Shown: piece by piece, positions 56,098 through 64,000 of the stretch | Layout: every line of letters starts with the position of its first letter | Position numbering within the stretch: position 1 is the stretch's first letter | Source: Geobacteraceae bacterium | GTDB taxonomy: Bacteria > Desulfobacterota > Desulfuromonadia > Geobacterales > Pseudopelobacteraceae | Assembly (NCBI GenBank): GCA_025355965.1 | Contig: JANXYR010000016.1 | Span: forward strand, 1 to 64,000 | DNA length: 64,000 nucleotides | Reading direction: 5' to 3' | Made by a program: the position numbers and the translations under genes | Notes under the pieces: model-generated | Databases searched by the model: none | The model's input: the letters and a program-made list of their open reading frames with translations, nothing else | What the model was told of the DNA's origin: nothing

Positions 56098-56126
56098 TTG
56101 ACAAAAAATGTATAGCATTTTTTACT
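56098..56126 (+). promoter_or_regulatory. Predicted promoter of the HesB-like selenoprotein gene with embedded inverted repeat
   Basis: TTGACA (56098-56103) and TTTACT (56121-56126) are 17 bp apart and point to the ATG at 56174. Between them lies a perfect inverted repeat AAAAAATG-tatag-CATTTTTT (56103-56123), which may be an operator or a hairpin. The divergent helicase gene starts at 55986, so this region could also serve it. Confidence 0.45.
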
Positions 56127-56173
56127 TTATATTGATATATATGGTTTTATAGATACTTCAAAGGAGTGTTGCC

Positions 56174-56461
56174 ATGAAGATTACTAATGCAGCGAAGACG
56201 GCTTTGGAGCCGATTCTGGCCCAAAACCCCGGCAAGGTGTTGAGGGTGGTGTTTGAAGGTTTTGGTTGAGGCGGCCCCCGTCTGGGGTTGGCTCTGGATG
56301 AGCCGAACGAAAATGATAACAGGTTTAATTTGAGCGGTATTGAGCTGCTTGTTGAAGAAAAGCTGAACCCATTTCTGGAAGGGCAGATGATAGACTTTGT
56401 AAACTTCGGTTATGGGGAAGATTTTGTAATTTCTCCGGAGGGTGGCTCTTCCTGCGCTTAA
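56174..56461 (+). CDS. HesB/IscA-like selenoprotein (UGA at 56267-56269 read as selenocysteine)
   Basis: The reading frame starts at ATG 56174 with AAGGAG seven bases upstream. It runs 95 residues to TAA 56459-56461, interrupted only by an in-frame TGA at codon 32. Read through, it gives MKITNAAKTALEPIL…VLRVVFEGFGUGGPRLGLALDEP…, ending GGSSCA. The position after GFG in HesB/IscA-like proteins is normally Cys, and HesB-like selenoproteins with U at this place are known from Geobacter relatives. Conserved sequence continues after the TGA without a frame change, and a bacterial SECIS-like hairpin follows at the right distance. The family binds or delivers Fe-S clusters. A terminator follows at 56492. 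Confidence 0.9.
56287..56308 (+). promoter_or_regulatory. Bacterial SECIS element (predicted)
   Basis: GUU-GGCUC (56287-56294) pairs with GAGCC-G-AAC (56300-56308, one bulged G), closing a loop UGGAU (56295-56299). The loop starts 25 nt after the UGA, within the 16-37 nt range used for bacterial SECIS searches, and its second base is G. An alternative hairpin GGCCCC/GGGGUU lies closer to the UGA (loop CGUCU) but is nearer than usual. Confidence 0.65.
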
Positions 56462-56491
56462 TGGATGCATGAACAAATAGAAAAAACTATT

Positions 56492-56523
56492 ACGGGGAAG
56501 TCGGATGCGGTCTCCCCGTTTTA
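56492..56523 (+). terminator. Rho-independent terminator of the selenoprotein gene
   Basis: The arms ACGGGGA (56492-56498) and TCCCCGT (56513-56519) form a 7-bp stem followed by TTTT, 30 bp after the TAA. The selenoprotein thus has its own single-gene transcript. Confidence 0.8.
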
Positions 56524-56865
56524 GTTTCAAAAATTTGAGCCGGACAAATAGAGCCAGATTTTTGTCAATGACAGAGCAAAGTCCTTCCTGTTACACACCC
56601 TAATCCCCATTAACCAATTATAAATTCAGGTCTTCCCTAGAACGTCCCCACTACGGACACCCTCATATTACCTTGTTTTTTGCGTTTAGCCACAACTATG
56701 GTCCCAGACGGAAAATGCATCACGGCTGCAGCATTTACTATTGAACAGCTTGTTCTTCGGATATAAAGGAAGCTTGGCAGTGCAAAATATGTATCATGCG
56801 CTTGCGATTGAGCGGAAACTATGTAGTATTGATATATCATCTATCTATCATCAGGGAGTTTTACT
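56524..56865. other. Intergenic region between selenoprotein and ppk, no clear gene
   Basis: About 340 bp. A short minus-strand frame (56637-56840) ends in residues VSVVGTF preceded by KRKKQGNMR; it looks like a decayed fragment and has no good start or ribosome binding site. A GGAG at about 56854-56857 serves the ppk GTG start. No convincing promoter or repeat was found. Confidence 0.5.
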
Positions 56866-59289
56866 GTGTCGGAACTGGAAAATAACTCGTTGTATACCAC
56901 ATCTATGGATATCGCCGGCAGCAGTTCGCTTCTTGCTGATGTTAGCGAAATTACCAATTCGAAGTTACCTAAATCAAATGCTGCCAAACCGAAGTACGGC
57001 AAACCCAAGAACTCCAAACAGAAGGTCGCCAAAAAGAAAGTTTCCAAGTTGAAGTCGGGTAATACAAAAACTGCCGCGTTATCGGGTACCAAAGTTAAGA
57101 ATACAACATCGAAAGGCTTGAAACACGTCTCTGCCAAAGCGAAGGCTGCTACTAAAGTAAAGAACGATAATTCTCCTCAGGAAACTGCACCGTTTGATCT
57201 GCATGACAGCCAGTGGTTCTTGAACCGAGAGCTGACCTGGCTGTCGTTTAATCGGCGTGTACTGCACGAAGCCGAGGATCTGCGCACACCTTTGCTGGAG
57301 CGACTTAAATTTATTGCCATTGTCAGCGGCAATCTGGATGAGTTCTTTATGAAACGTATCGGCGGCCTGAAACAGCAGATCGGTGCCGGGATGCGGGAGT
57401 TGTCGCTTGATGGGCGTACTGCACGCCAACAGGTGACCGAATGTTACGCTGAAATCCGCGATCTTGAAGCGCGCAAGGAACAGTCATTTTGCGAAATATG
57501 CGCTCTACTGGAAGAAAAAAACATTCTGATTGAGCGCTATGATGAGTTGACCGCCAAGGAGAAGAAGCTGCTGAGAGAGTTCTACTACACAAATATCTTT
57601 CCGCTTCTGACGCCGCAATCAATCGATCCTGCCCATCCATTTCCCTTTATTTCGAATCTGTCGCTTAATCTTTTAGTGGCACTACGCTATCCAAAGGCCA
57701 AGCAGAATTCACTGGTACGGATCAAGGTGCCGGTTAATGCCGGAACTCCACGCTTTATCAGGATCGGCAAAGGGGAACATTTTATCCGGCTTGAAGAGGT
57801 CATGATGAACAACCTGGATATGCTTTTTCCGGGCATGGAGATCGTGTCGTGTGAGCTTTTCAGGGTGACCAGAAACGCCAATACCGAACAGGATGAAGAA
57901 GAGGCGGACGATCTGATGGCGATGATCGAATCGGAGCTGAAAGAACGCAAGTTTGCCCCGATCGTACGGCTTGAAATCGGTGCCGGTATGGATCCGGTAC
58001 ATCGTGGCCGCCTGGCAGCGGAGCTGGAACTGGATGAAGCGACTGACGTTTTTGAAGTTCCCGGCTTGCTTGCGATGCGTGATCTGTTCGAATTGGCACG
58101 ACTCGATTTTGCTAGGTTACATGATCCCCCGCATCATCCGATAGATCATCCGCAACTGCAAATGTCTCGCAATATCTTCCATATCATTCGTGATGCCGGT
58201 GCGATTTTACTACAGCACCCTTATGAGTCCTTTTCAACTTCGGTCGAGCGTTTTTTGCGTGAGGCGGCGACCGATCCCAAAGTTCGCGGCATCAAGATGA
58301 CGCTCTATCGCACCTCGCGCCAGAGCCGTATCATTGATGCCCTGATTCTGGCAGCGCACAATGGCAAACAGGTTGCTGTAGTTGTCGAGCTGAAGGCCCG
58401 GTTTGACGAGGCGACTAATATCAGCCTCGCGGAGCGGATGGAAGAAGCCGGGGTACACGTTACGTATGGTGTCGTAGGCTTAAAGACTCATTGCAAAGTC
58501 ATTATGGTCGTGCGCCAGGATTACAACGGCCTGCGTCGTTATCTGCACATCGGTACAGGTAATTATCATGCCGATACCGCACGGTTATACAGTGATGTTG
58601 GGATATTAACCTGTGACCCGATCATCGCCGAAGATGTTACGGAGCTGTTCAATTTTCTCACTACCGGCTTCATGCTCAAACGTAAATATTCAAAGCTTGC
58701 TCCTGCTCCACGGATGCTGAAAAAAGCGCTGCTTGATAAAATTGAGCGTGAAATCATTTTGCATCAGGCTGCTGGTGGCGGCCTGATTCAGTTTAAAATA
58801 AACGCCCTGGAGGATGGAGATGTCGTGCGAGCGCTATACCGGGCCTCAACGGCAGGTGTCAAAATAGATCTGATTGTCCGTGACACCTGTCGTCTGCGCC
58901 CCGGAATCGTCGGGCTTTCTGATAATGTCAGGGTGGTCAGTGTCGTTGGGAGGTTTCTTGAACATGCCCGTATCTACTATTTCCACAATGGCGGTGCCGA
59001 AGAATATTTTATCGCTTCTGCTGATGCCATGAAGCGAAATCTGGAGGCACGGGTTGAGATCCTTTGCCCGGTGGAGCCGCCTGAGTTGACCAAAGAGATG
59101 CGCACGATATTTGAAACACATCTGGCCGATCAGCGCTCTGCATGGGATATGCAACCTGATGGAAGTTACGTTCAGCGTACTCCTGCTGAAGGGCAGGGTG
59201 AGGGGAGCCATCGGCTTTTGATTGCAAGAGCTGAAAAGCGGGTCAAAGATAATCTGAAAAAAAAGAAGATCAAAAAAACAAGAAAATAG
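56866..59289 (+). CDS. ppk: Polyphosphate kinase 1 with a lysine-rich N-terminal extension
   Basis: The 807-residue enzyme starts at GTG 56866 behind GGGAG. Residues about 110-807 are canonical PPK1: WFLNRELTWLSFNRRVLHEA, SGNLDEFFMKR, the phosphorylated-His region LHIGTGNYHADTARLYSD, RQSRIIDALILAA and FIASADAMKRNLEARVEI. Residues about 32-105 form a low-complexity tail with more than 20 lysines in KPK, KKK and AKAK units, like histone H1 tails. PPK1 makes polyphosphate from ATP. The tail is absent from typical PPK1 and could bind the polyanionic product or nucleic acid; this is inference. Confidence 0.93.
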   Translation: MSELENNSLYTTSMDIAGSSSLLADVSEITNSKLPKSNAAKPKYGKPKNSKQKVAKKKVSKLKSGNTKTAALSGTKVKNTTSKGLKHVSAKAKAATKVKNDNSPQETAPFDLHDSQWFLNRELTWLSFNRRVLHEAEDLRTPLLERLKFIAIVSGNLDEFFMKRIGGLKQQIGAGMRELSLDGRTARQQVTECYAEIRDLEARKEQSFCEICALLEEKNILIERYDELTAKEKKLLREFYYTNIFPLLTPQSIDPAHPFPFISNLSLNLLVALRYPKAKQNSLVRIKVPVNAGTPRFIRIGKGEHFIRLEEVMMNNLDMLFPGMEIVSCELFRVTRNANTEQDEEEADDLMAMIESELKERKFAPIVRLEIGAGMDPVHRGRLAAELELDEATDVFEVPGLLAMRDLFELARLDFARLHDPPHHPIDHPQLQMSRNIFHIIRDAGAILLQHPYESFSTSVERFLREAATDPKVRGIKMTLYRTSRQSRIIDALILAAHNGKQVAVVVELKARFDEATNISLAERMEEAGVHVTYGVVGLKTHCKVIMVVRQDYNGLRRYLHIGTGNYHADTARLYSDVGILTCDPIIAEDVTELFNFLTTGFMLKRKYSKLAPAPRMLKKALLDKIEREIILHQAAGGGLIQFKINALEDGDVVRALYRASTAGVKIDLIVRDTCRLRPGIVGLSDNVRVVSVVGRFLEHARIYYFHNGGAEEYFIASADAMKRNLEARVEILCPVEPPELTKEMRTIFETHLADQRSAWDMQPDGSYVQRTPAEGQGEGSHRLLIARAEKRVKDNLKKKKIKKTRK

Positions 59290-59482
59290 ACGATGTTTTA
59301 AGTGTTGTAAAATTCCAGTGTAAGTGTGCAAAAATATAATTCATAACGCTGCGGCATTTAGCAAAAAAACTGTTGCAATAGAACTGGTTTATACCTAATA
59401 TTCTACACATATTTTAAATAGACGGTAATGGCTGTAATTTAAATGACTTGTGTCAGCATAATCTTCTGAAAGGGGGTTAGGT

Positions 59483-60619
59483 ATGAGTATGCAAAATAAC
59501 GGTGATGAATCAGTTGAATCAGAACAAGGTTTAGAAAAACTGGAATACTCAGTCGGAGAGATTCTCAAGCAGCGTGGGGTGTCCAGGCGTGACTTCCTTA
59601 AATTCTGCACTGCAATGACGGCAGCGATGTCGCTGCCGGCGTCGTTTGCTCCTTCTATTGCCCAAGCTTTGGATGAGGTCAAGCGTCCGACGCTGGTCTG
59701 GTTGAATTTCCAAGATTGTACCGGAGATACCGAGGCGCTGCTGCGTGCCGCCAATCCGACTGTTGGTGAGATTATCCTTGATATTTTGTCGGTTGATTAT
59801 CATGAGACGATCATGGCCGCCGCCGGGCATCAGGCCGATGAAGCGCTGGAAAACACAATTACCAAGTACAAAGGTAAATACCTCTGTGTTGTCGAGGGCT
59901 CCATCTCCATGAAGGATGGCGGTGTTTATGGCTGCACGAGTGGCAAAACACATCTGGAAATCGCCCGGCGTGTTTGTGGGAGTGCCCTGGCGACAATTGC
60001 CATTGGCACCTGTGCTTCTTATGGCGGTATTGCCGCCGCTGCCCCAAACCCGACCGGTGCTGTCGGTGTCAAAGATGCTGTGCCTGGTGCTACCGTCATC
60101 AATCTACCCGGTTGTCCGTGCAACGCTGATAACCTGACCGCCACGATTGTGCATTATCTGGTGTTTGGCAAGATCCCCGCCATGGACAGCAAGGGACGTC
60201 CGCTGTTCGCGTATGGCAAGCGTATTCATGACAACTGCGAGCGTCGGCCGCATTTCGATGCCGGACAGTTTGTTGAGCATTGGGGTGACGATGCCCATCG
60301 CAAAGGTTTCTGTCTCAACAAGATGGGATGTAAGGGGCCCGCAACATTTCACAACTGCCCAACCCAACGCTACAACGAAAAAACCAGCTGGCCGGTTGCT
60401 TCCGGTCACGGTTGTGCCGGTTGTTCGGAACCGCAATTTTGGGATACCATGTCGCCAATGTACCAGCGGTTACCTAATGTTCCCGGCTTCGGTATTGAGG
60501 CGACCGCCGATAAGATTGGTCTTGGTCTGGTGGCAGGTGCCGCTGCGGCCTTTGCTGTCCATGGTGTTTTGAGTGCGCTGCGCAAAGACAAAAACCCTGC
60601 AGAAACGAAGGAGGGATAA
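59483..60619 (+). CDS. hyaS: [NiFe]-hydrogenase small subunit, Hya-like, Tat-exported
   Basis: The 378-residue protein starts at ATG 59483 behind AAAGGGGG. A twin-arginine signal SRRDFLKFCTAMTAAMSLP is near residues 34-52. The Fe-S ligands of the small subunit can be followed: the medial [3Fe-4S] site in FHNCP…SGHGCAGCSEPQFWD and the distal site from HDNC to FCLNKMGCKG. The proximal site reads QDCTGDTE, with Asp where the second Cys of CxxC is normally found; the other two Cys (GTCASYGG, PGCPC) are present. The end has a membrane helix (GLVAGAAAAFAVHGVL). It sends electrons from H2 oxidation toward the cytochrome b subunit. Confidence 0.92.
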   Translation: MSMQNNGDESVESEQGLEKLEYSVGEILKQRGVSRRDFLKFCTAMTAAMSLPASFAPSIAQALDEVKRPTLVWLNFQDCTGDTEALLRAANPTVGEIILDILSVDYHETIMAAAGHQADEALENTITKYKGKYLCVVEGSISMKDGGVYGCTSGKTHLEIARRVCGSALATIAIGTCASYGGIAAAAPNPTGAVGVKDAVPGATVINLPGCPCNADNLTATIVHYLVFGKIPAMDSKGRPLFAYGKRIHDNCERRPHFDAGQFVEHWGDDAHRKGFCLNKMGCKGPATFHNCPTQRYNEKTSWPVASGHGCAGCSEPQFWDTMSPMYQRLPNVPGFGIEATADKIGLGLVAGAAAAFAVHGVLSALRKDKNPAETKEG

Positions 60620-60622
60620 ATT

Positions 60623-62320
60623 ATGTCCAGGATTGTTGTAGATCCGATTTGCAGAATTGAAGGGCACCTTCGCATTGAAGCCGAGGTCGAAGGGGGCTTC
60701 ATAAAAGATGCCTGGAGTTCAGCTACCATGTTTCGAGGTATCGAGAAAATCCTACGTGGGCGCGATCCCCGCGATGCCTGGTTCTGGACGCAGCGTTTCT
60801 GTGGCGTTTGTACCACCGTCCATTCGATTGCTTCCATCCGGGCCGTTGAAGATGCCCTCAAAATCAAGATCCCGCCCAATGCCCAGTTGATTCGTAACAT
60901 CATCATGGGTATCCAGAACGTGCAGGATCACGTCATTCACTTTTATCATCTGCATGCGCTTGACTGGATAGATATAACGTCCGGTCTGAAAGCAGACCCG
61001 ACCAAAACAGCCGCTCTGGCTGCGTCTCTTTCCGATTGGCCGAACAACTCTGCCACCTATTTCAAAGCGGTGCAGGACAAGGTGAAGGCTTTTGTTGCGT
61101 CAGGCCGTCTGGGCCCATTTGCCAACGCCTACTGGGGGCACCCCGCTTATAAACTGCCGCCTGAAGCAAATCTAATGGCAACCGCCCATTATCTTGAAGC
61201 GCTGGAGTGGCAAAAAGATGTCATCAAGATTCACGCTATTTTGGGGAGCAAGAATCCCCATCCGCAGACTTTTTTGGTTGGTGGCATGTCAATTCCGATC
61301 GATCCAGATTCCCAGAATGCTCTCAATGCCGACAAACTCTTTGAGATCAAACGTTTGCTGAAAAAGGCTCAGGATTTTGTAGAAAAAGTGTATATCCCGG
61401 ATCTGTTGGCAATAGCTTCCTTCTACAAGGAATGGGCCGGTATCGGTGCTGGCGTTGGCAACTATCTTTCATATGGTGAATTTCCGGATGCCAATGGCAA
61501 TCTCTGGTTCCCTGCCGGCGCACTGCTGAATAAGGATCTCTCTAAAGTCATCCCGGTTGATCAGGGCAAAATAGCTGAGTACGTCGATCACTCCTGGTTT
61601 GAAAACAGCGCCGGAGCGGGTAAGGGTTTGCACCCGTTCGAAGGGGAGACCGAAGCGCAATACACCGGACCAAAGCCGCCGTACAAGAACCTTGACACGA
61701 CTGTGAAATATTCATTTGTGAAGGCACCGCGTTATGAAGAGAAATCGATGGAAGTCGGTCCACTTGCCCGTGTTCTTGTGGCCTACGCTTCCGGACAAAA
61801 AGAGACCAAGGCGGTTGTAGATCTGGTACTTGGCAAACTGGGAGTCGGTGCCCCCGCACTTTTCTCTACACTTGGTCGCACCGCTGCCAGGGGTATTGAT
61901 GCTCTGTTGGTTGCCCAGCAGACACCGAAGTGGCTGGATGAATTGATCGGTAATATCTCCAAGGGTGATTACCGTATCCACAACAACGAGAGTTGGGATC
62001 CCTCCACCTGGCCTGCTGAAGCCAAAGGATACGGTTTCCATGAGGCTCCACGTGGTGCGCTTGGCCACTGGATCAAGATCAAGGATAAGAAAATTCTCAA
62101 TTATCAGGCGGTTGTTCCTTCCACTTGGAACGCATCACCGAGGGACGCCAAAGCGCAACGCGGACCGTATGAAGCCGCTCTGGTCGGAACGCCGGTCGCT
62201 GACGAGAATAAACCGCTTGAAATCCTGCGTACCATTCACTCCTTTGATCCCTGTCTTGCCTGTGCTGTCCATGTGATGGATGTCAACGGTAATGAGGTGG
62301 TCAAGGTCAAGGTATCCTAG
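60623..62320 (+). CDS. hyaL: [NiFe]-hydrogenase large subunit, Hya-like
   Basis: The 565-residue catalytic subunit has the L1 motif RFCGVCTTVHSIASIRAVEDAL near residue 57 and the L2 motif DPCLACAVHVMD near residue 545; all four Ni-Fe ligand Cys are present and none is coded by UGA. A C-terminal peptide of about 15 residues after the His is expected to be cut by a maturation protease, but no protease or hyp genes are in this window. It starts 3 bp after the small subunit gene. With the cytochrome b it forms a membrane-bound uptake hydrogenase, periplasm facing. A G. sulfurreducens Hya homologue is linked to oxidative-stress defence. Confidence 0.95.
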   Translation: MSRIVVDPICRIEGHLRIEAEVEGGFIKDAWSSATMFRGIEKILRGRDPRDAWFWTQRFCGVCTTVHSIASIRAVEDALKIKIPPNAQLIRNIIMGIQNVQDHVIHFYHLHALDWIDITSGLKADPTKTAALAASLSDWPNNSATYFKAVQDKVKAFVASGRLGPFANAYWGHPAYKLPPEANLMATAHYLEALEWQKDVIKIHAILGSKNPHPQTFLVGGMSIPIDPDSQNALNADKLFEIKRLLKKAQDFVEKVYIPDLLAIASFYKEWAGIGAGVGNYLSYGEFPDANGNLWFPAGALLNKDLSKVIPVDQGKIAEYVDHSWFENSAGAGKGLHPFEGETEAQYTGPKPPYKNLDTTVKYSFVKAPRYEEKSMEVGPLARVLVAYASGQKETKAVVDLVLGKLGVGAPALFSTLGRTAARGIDALLVAQQTPKWLDELIGNISKGDYRIHNNESWDPSTWPAEAKGYGFHEAPRGALGHWIKIKDKKILNYQAVVPSTWNASPRDAKAQRGPYEAALVGTPVADENKPLEILRTIHSFDPCLACAVHVMDVNGNEVVKVKVS

Positions 62321-62335
62321 GGGAGGAGACCACTC

Positions 62336-63001
62336 ATGCCAAAAACACCAAAATATAAACATTATATATGGGAGTTGCCGGTACGCATCAACCACTGGGC
62401 CAATGTATTCTCTATCGTGATCCTGGCAGTGACTGGTTTCTTCATCGGTTCTCCATACAACTTCGGCGGATCTGCTTCGGATTTTAGTATGGGTTGGCTA
62501 CGTTTCGTCCATTTTGCAGCCGCATACGCCTTTGCGGTCAGCGTCGCTTCCCGTGTGATCTGGTCATTGATCGGCAACAAGTACGCTTGTTGGCGTGAGT
62601 TTTTTCCTTTCGCCACTGTTTCCGGGCGTAAAAAGATGGTCACAATGTTTCGCTACTACATGTTTATGGAAAAAAAGGTGCCGGAAACTTTTGGACACAA
62701 TCCTATGGCTACCACCGCCTATACGATTCTGTTCTGTCTATATATATCAATGATCCTGACCGGCTTCGCACTGTATGCCCAACACGACCCTGGTGGGCTA
62801 ATGCACAAATCGCTCGAGTTTATGTACATGCTTTTCAGTAGTCAAGGGATGCGTCTGGCACATCATCTCGGCCTATGGCTTATCGCTGGATTCATTGTTA
62901 ATCATATATATAGCGCTGTATTGATGGACATAAAAGAACATGACGGTGAAATATCAAGCATTTTTAGCGGATTTAAATACCGTATCAAAAAGCCGGATTA
63001 A
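62336..63001 (+). CDS. hyaB: [NiFe]-hydrogenase cytochrome b subunit
   Basis: The 221-residue protein has four to five membrane helices. Likely haem-binding His residues include H19 (RINHWANV), H61 near the second helix (FVHFAAAYAF) and H183/H184 (RLAHHLGLW) with another in NHIYSA. The start YIWELPVRINHW is typical of hydrogenase b-type cytochromes. It takes electrons from the small subunit into the quinone pool. It is the last gene of the operon, 16 bp after the large subunit. Confidence 0.92.
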   Translation: MPKTPKYKHYIWELPVRINHWANVFSIVILAVTGFFIGSPYNFGGSASDFSMGWLRFVHFAAAYAFAVSVASRVIWSLIGNKYACWREFFPFATVSGRKKMVTMFRYYMFMEKKVPETFGHNPMATTAYTILFCLYISMILTGFALYAQHDPGGLMHKSLEFMYMLFSSQGMRLAHHLGLWLIAGFIVNHIYSAVLMDIKEHDGEISSIFSGFKYRIKKPD

Positions 63002-63179
63002 AATAATTTCCCGCTAATATGGTGTTGAATGTGGAAAGTATACTTAACAACATGAATTAACACTGGAAGTTTTCATAATCGCATGCTATTAAGTACCGTT
63101 TTGATTAATTACATTAGCTAATAACTTTTGCATATCAAAACTTACTGCATGTGCTGTGAAAACTTGGGGGTTCAGTGTT

Positions 63180-64000
63180 ATGAATTTAAGTATTAAAGCC
63201 AAATTAATGGGTATTACATCGGTCTTACTTCTCCTGATGGTGGTTGTCGGAGGTATCGGTCTTGTCGGCTTTAGCCAGAGCAACAGAGCTCTGGAAGGTG
63301 TGTACCAGGTCAACATGAAGAATACCGGCCTGTTATCCAAAATTGACGGTTTGATGCGCGCTAACCGTATTCAATTGTTGCTGTCACTTCAGCACGATCC
63401 CAAAAGTGAATTTAGCGCTTTGCATGATCACCCTACCGATCAGCATTCCGATCTTATCAAAAAAAATATTGCGACTATTGACCAACTCTGGAGTGATTAC
63501 TCCAACAGTTTAACACTCAAGACATCTCGTGATCTTGCAGACGTTTTTCATAAAGATCGTTCCATATTTGTCAAGGAAGGGTTGGAGCCAGCTTTGAGTG
63601 CGGCGCTGGCTAACAATTTCCATGAAGCATATCGCTTGACCTTTGATGTAGTCAACCCGGCCATTCAGAAAGCCAACAAATCCATGGAAGCACTTATGCA
63701 GAATGAGGTTGATCTTGCCAAGGCAGCTTATGTGAAAAGCCAGCAACAATATTCCCTGTTTCGTAACGTAATAGTCGGGTCAATACTTGTTGCGCTTGTG
63801 TGCGGACTAACTCTTGGGACGTTAATTGGTGGTTCCATAGGGCGTTCATCAGTGTTGCTCAAGAATATTGCTTCACAGCTGGCATCAGGTAACCTGACGG
63901 TTCGTGCCAAAGTTACTTCAAGTGATGAATTAGGGGTTATCGGGGATAGTTTTAACCAGATCGCCAACACACTCCAGTCGGCCATGGAGCGGATTCAATC
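63180..64000 (+). CDS. Methyl-accepting chemotaxis protein, N-terminal part (cut by window end)
   Basis: The frame opens at ATG 63180 and stays open to the end of the window (273 codons). It has MNLSIKAKLMGITSVLLLLMVVVGG (first membrane span), a TarH/4HB_MCP sensor of about 160 residues, a second span near 193-215 (VGSILVALVCGLTLGTLIGG) and a HAMP domain (LKNIASQLASGNLTVRAKVTSSDELGVIGDSFNQIANTL). The signalling tip is outside the window. It belongs to the same broad type as the receptor at 51668. Bases 63002-63179 hold no recognisable element except the upstream ribosome site. Confidence 0.9.
   Translation, partial: MNLSIKAKLMGITSVLLLLMVVVGGIGLVGFSQSNRALEGVYQVNMKNTGLLSKIDGLMRANRIQLLLSLQHDPKSEFSALHDHPTDQHSDLIKKNIATIDQLWSDYSNSLTLKTSRDLADVFHKDRSIFVKEGLEPALSAALANNFHEAYRLTFDVVNPAIQKANKSMEALMQNEVDLAKAAYVKSQQQYSLFRNVIVGSILVALVCGLTLGTLIGGSIGRSSVLLKNIASQLASGNLTVRAKVTSSDELGVIGDSFNQIANTLQSAMERIQ

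Noticed and set aside
56637-56840. Minus-strand 67-residue frame upstream of ppk
   Set aside because: No ribosome site or recognisable domain; the end (KRKKQGNMRVSVVGTF) looks like a remnant of a larger gene, but evidence is too weak to call a pseudogene.
62222-62320. Selenocysteine at the Ni-Fe site of the hydrogenase large subunit
   Set aside because: The L2 motif is coded with TGT/TGC (DPCLACAVH); there is no in-frame TGA before the stop.
1-64000. CRISPR arrays, insertion sequences, prophage or integrase genes
   Set aside because: No regularly spaced direct repeats, transposase or integrase motifs were seen; the tRNA genes have no adjacent integrase or obvious attachment duplicate.

Overview
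The window looks like chromosomal DNA of a Geobacter-type bacterium (Desulfuromonadia/Geobacterales). This is judged from gene content alone: a multiheme c-type cytochrome, a Hya-like membrane [NiFe]-hydrogenase, an aldehyde:ferredoxin oxidoreductase, a HesB-like selenoprotein, an MSHA-type pilus system and chemoreceptors. No 16S gene is present, so the genus is not fixed.

Layout. 1-4.3 kb: the 3' end of a larE-like gene, tRNA-Val and tRNA-Asp directly behind an HU gene, then tig-clpP-clpX with tRNA-Leu upstream. 4.3-6.8 kb: yciH (SUI1 family), a split glutamine-dependent NAD synthetase (separate amidase and synthetase genes) and yraN. 7-9.9 kb: a ten-site multiheme cytochrome with one extended haem motif, a tiny membrane ORF and a LysM/coiled-coil protein. 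9.9-11.7 kb: two paralogous large pseudopilins. 11.9-13 kb: a GT2 glycosyltransferase with its DUF2304 partner.

13-35.9 kb is a 22-gene minus-strand surface-glycan cluster. It encodes GDP-heptose activation (HddA/HddC type), a GDP-sugar 4,6-dehydratase, an RmlC-like epimerase, three SDR enzymes that lack the usual catalytic Tyr, two TylF-type methyltransferases and two aldo-keto reductases with a C-terminal ParB-like extension. It also has two B12-binding radical SAM enzymes and two split transketolases, one of them fused to a SAM methyltransferase. The mix predicts an unusual, probably branched or extended, deoxyheptose-type sugar. This is the most likely place for an undescribed pathway.

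35.9-46.5 kb: a type IV pilin gene with its own promoter and terminator, then an MSHA-like assembly operon (order I-J-K-L-E-G-M-N). A TPR-bearing polytopic membrane protein, plausibly a glycosyltransferase, lies between pilin and glycan cluster and suggests that pilus and glycan may be linked. 46.7-56 kb: yhbY-gph-aldehyde:ferredoxin oxidoreductase, a DUF255 thioredoxin-fold protein, a chemoreceptor and a UvrD/Rep helicase. 56.2-56.5 kb: a short HesB-like gene readable only if an in-frame UGA is decoded as selenocysteine; a fitting SECIS hairpin follows. 56.9-59.3 kb: polyphosphate kinase with a lysine-rich N-terminal tail. 59.5-63 kb: [NiFe]-hydrogenase small, large and cytochrome b subunits, the small subunit having Asp in place of one proximal-cluster Cys. 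63.2 kb to the end: a chemoreceptor cut by the window edge.

All functional calls come from reading motifs and recalling families; no database search was run.
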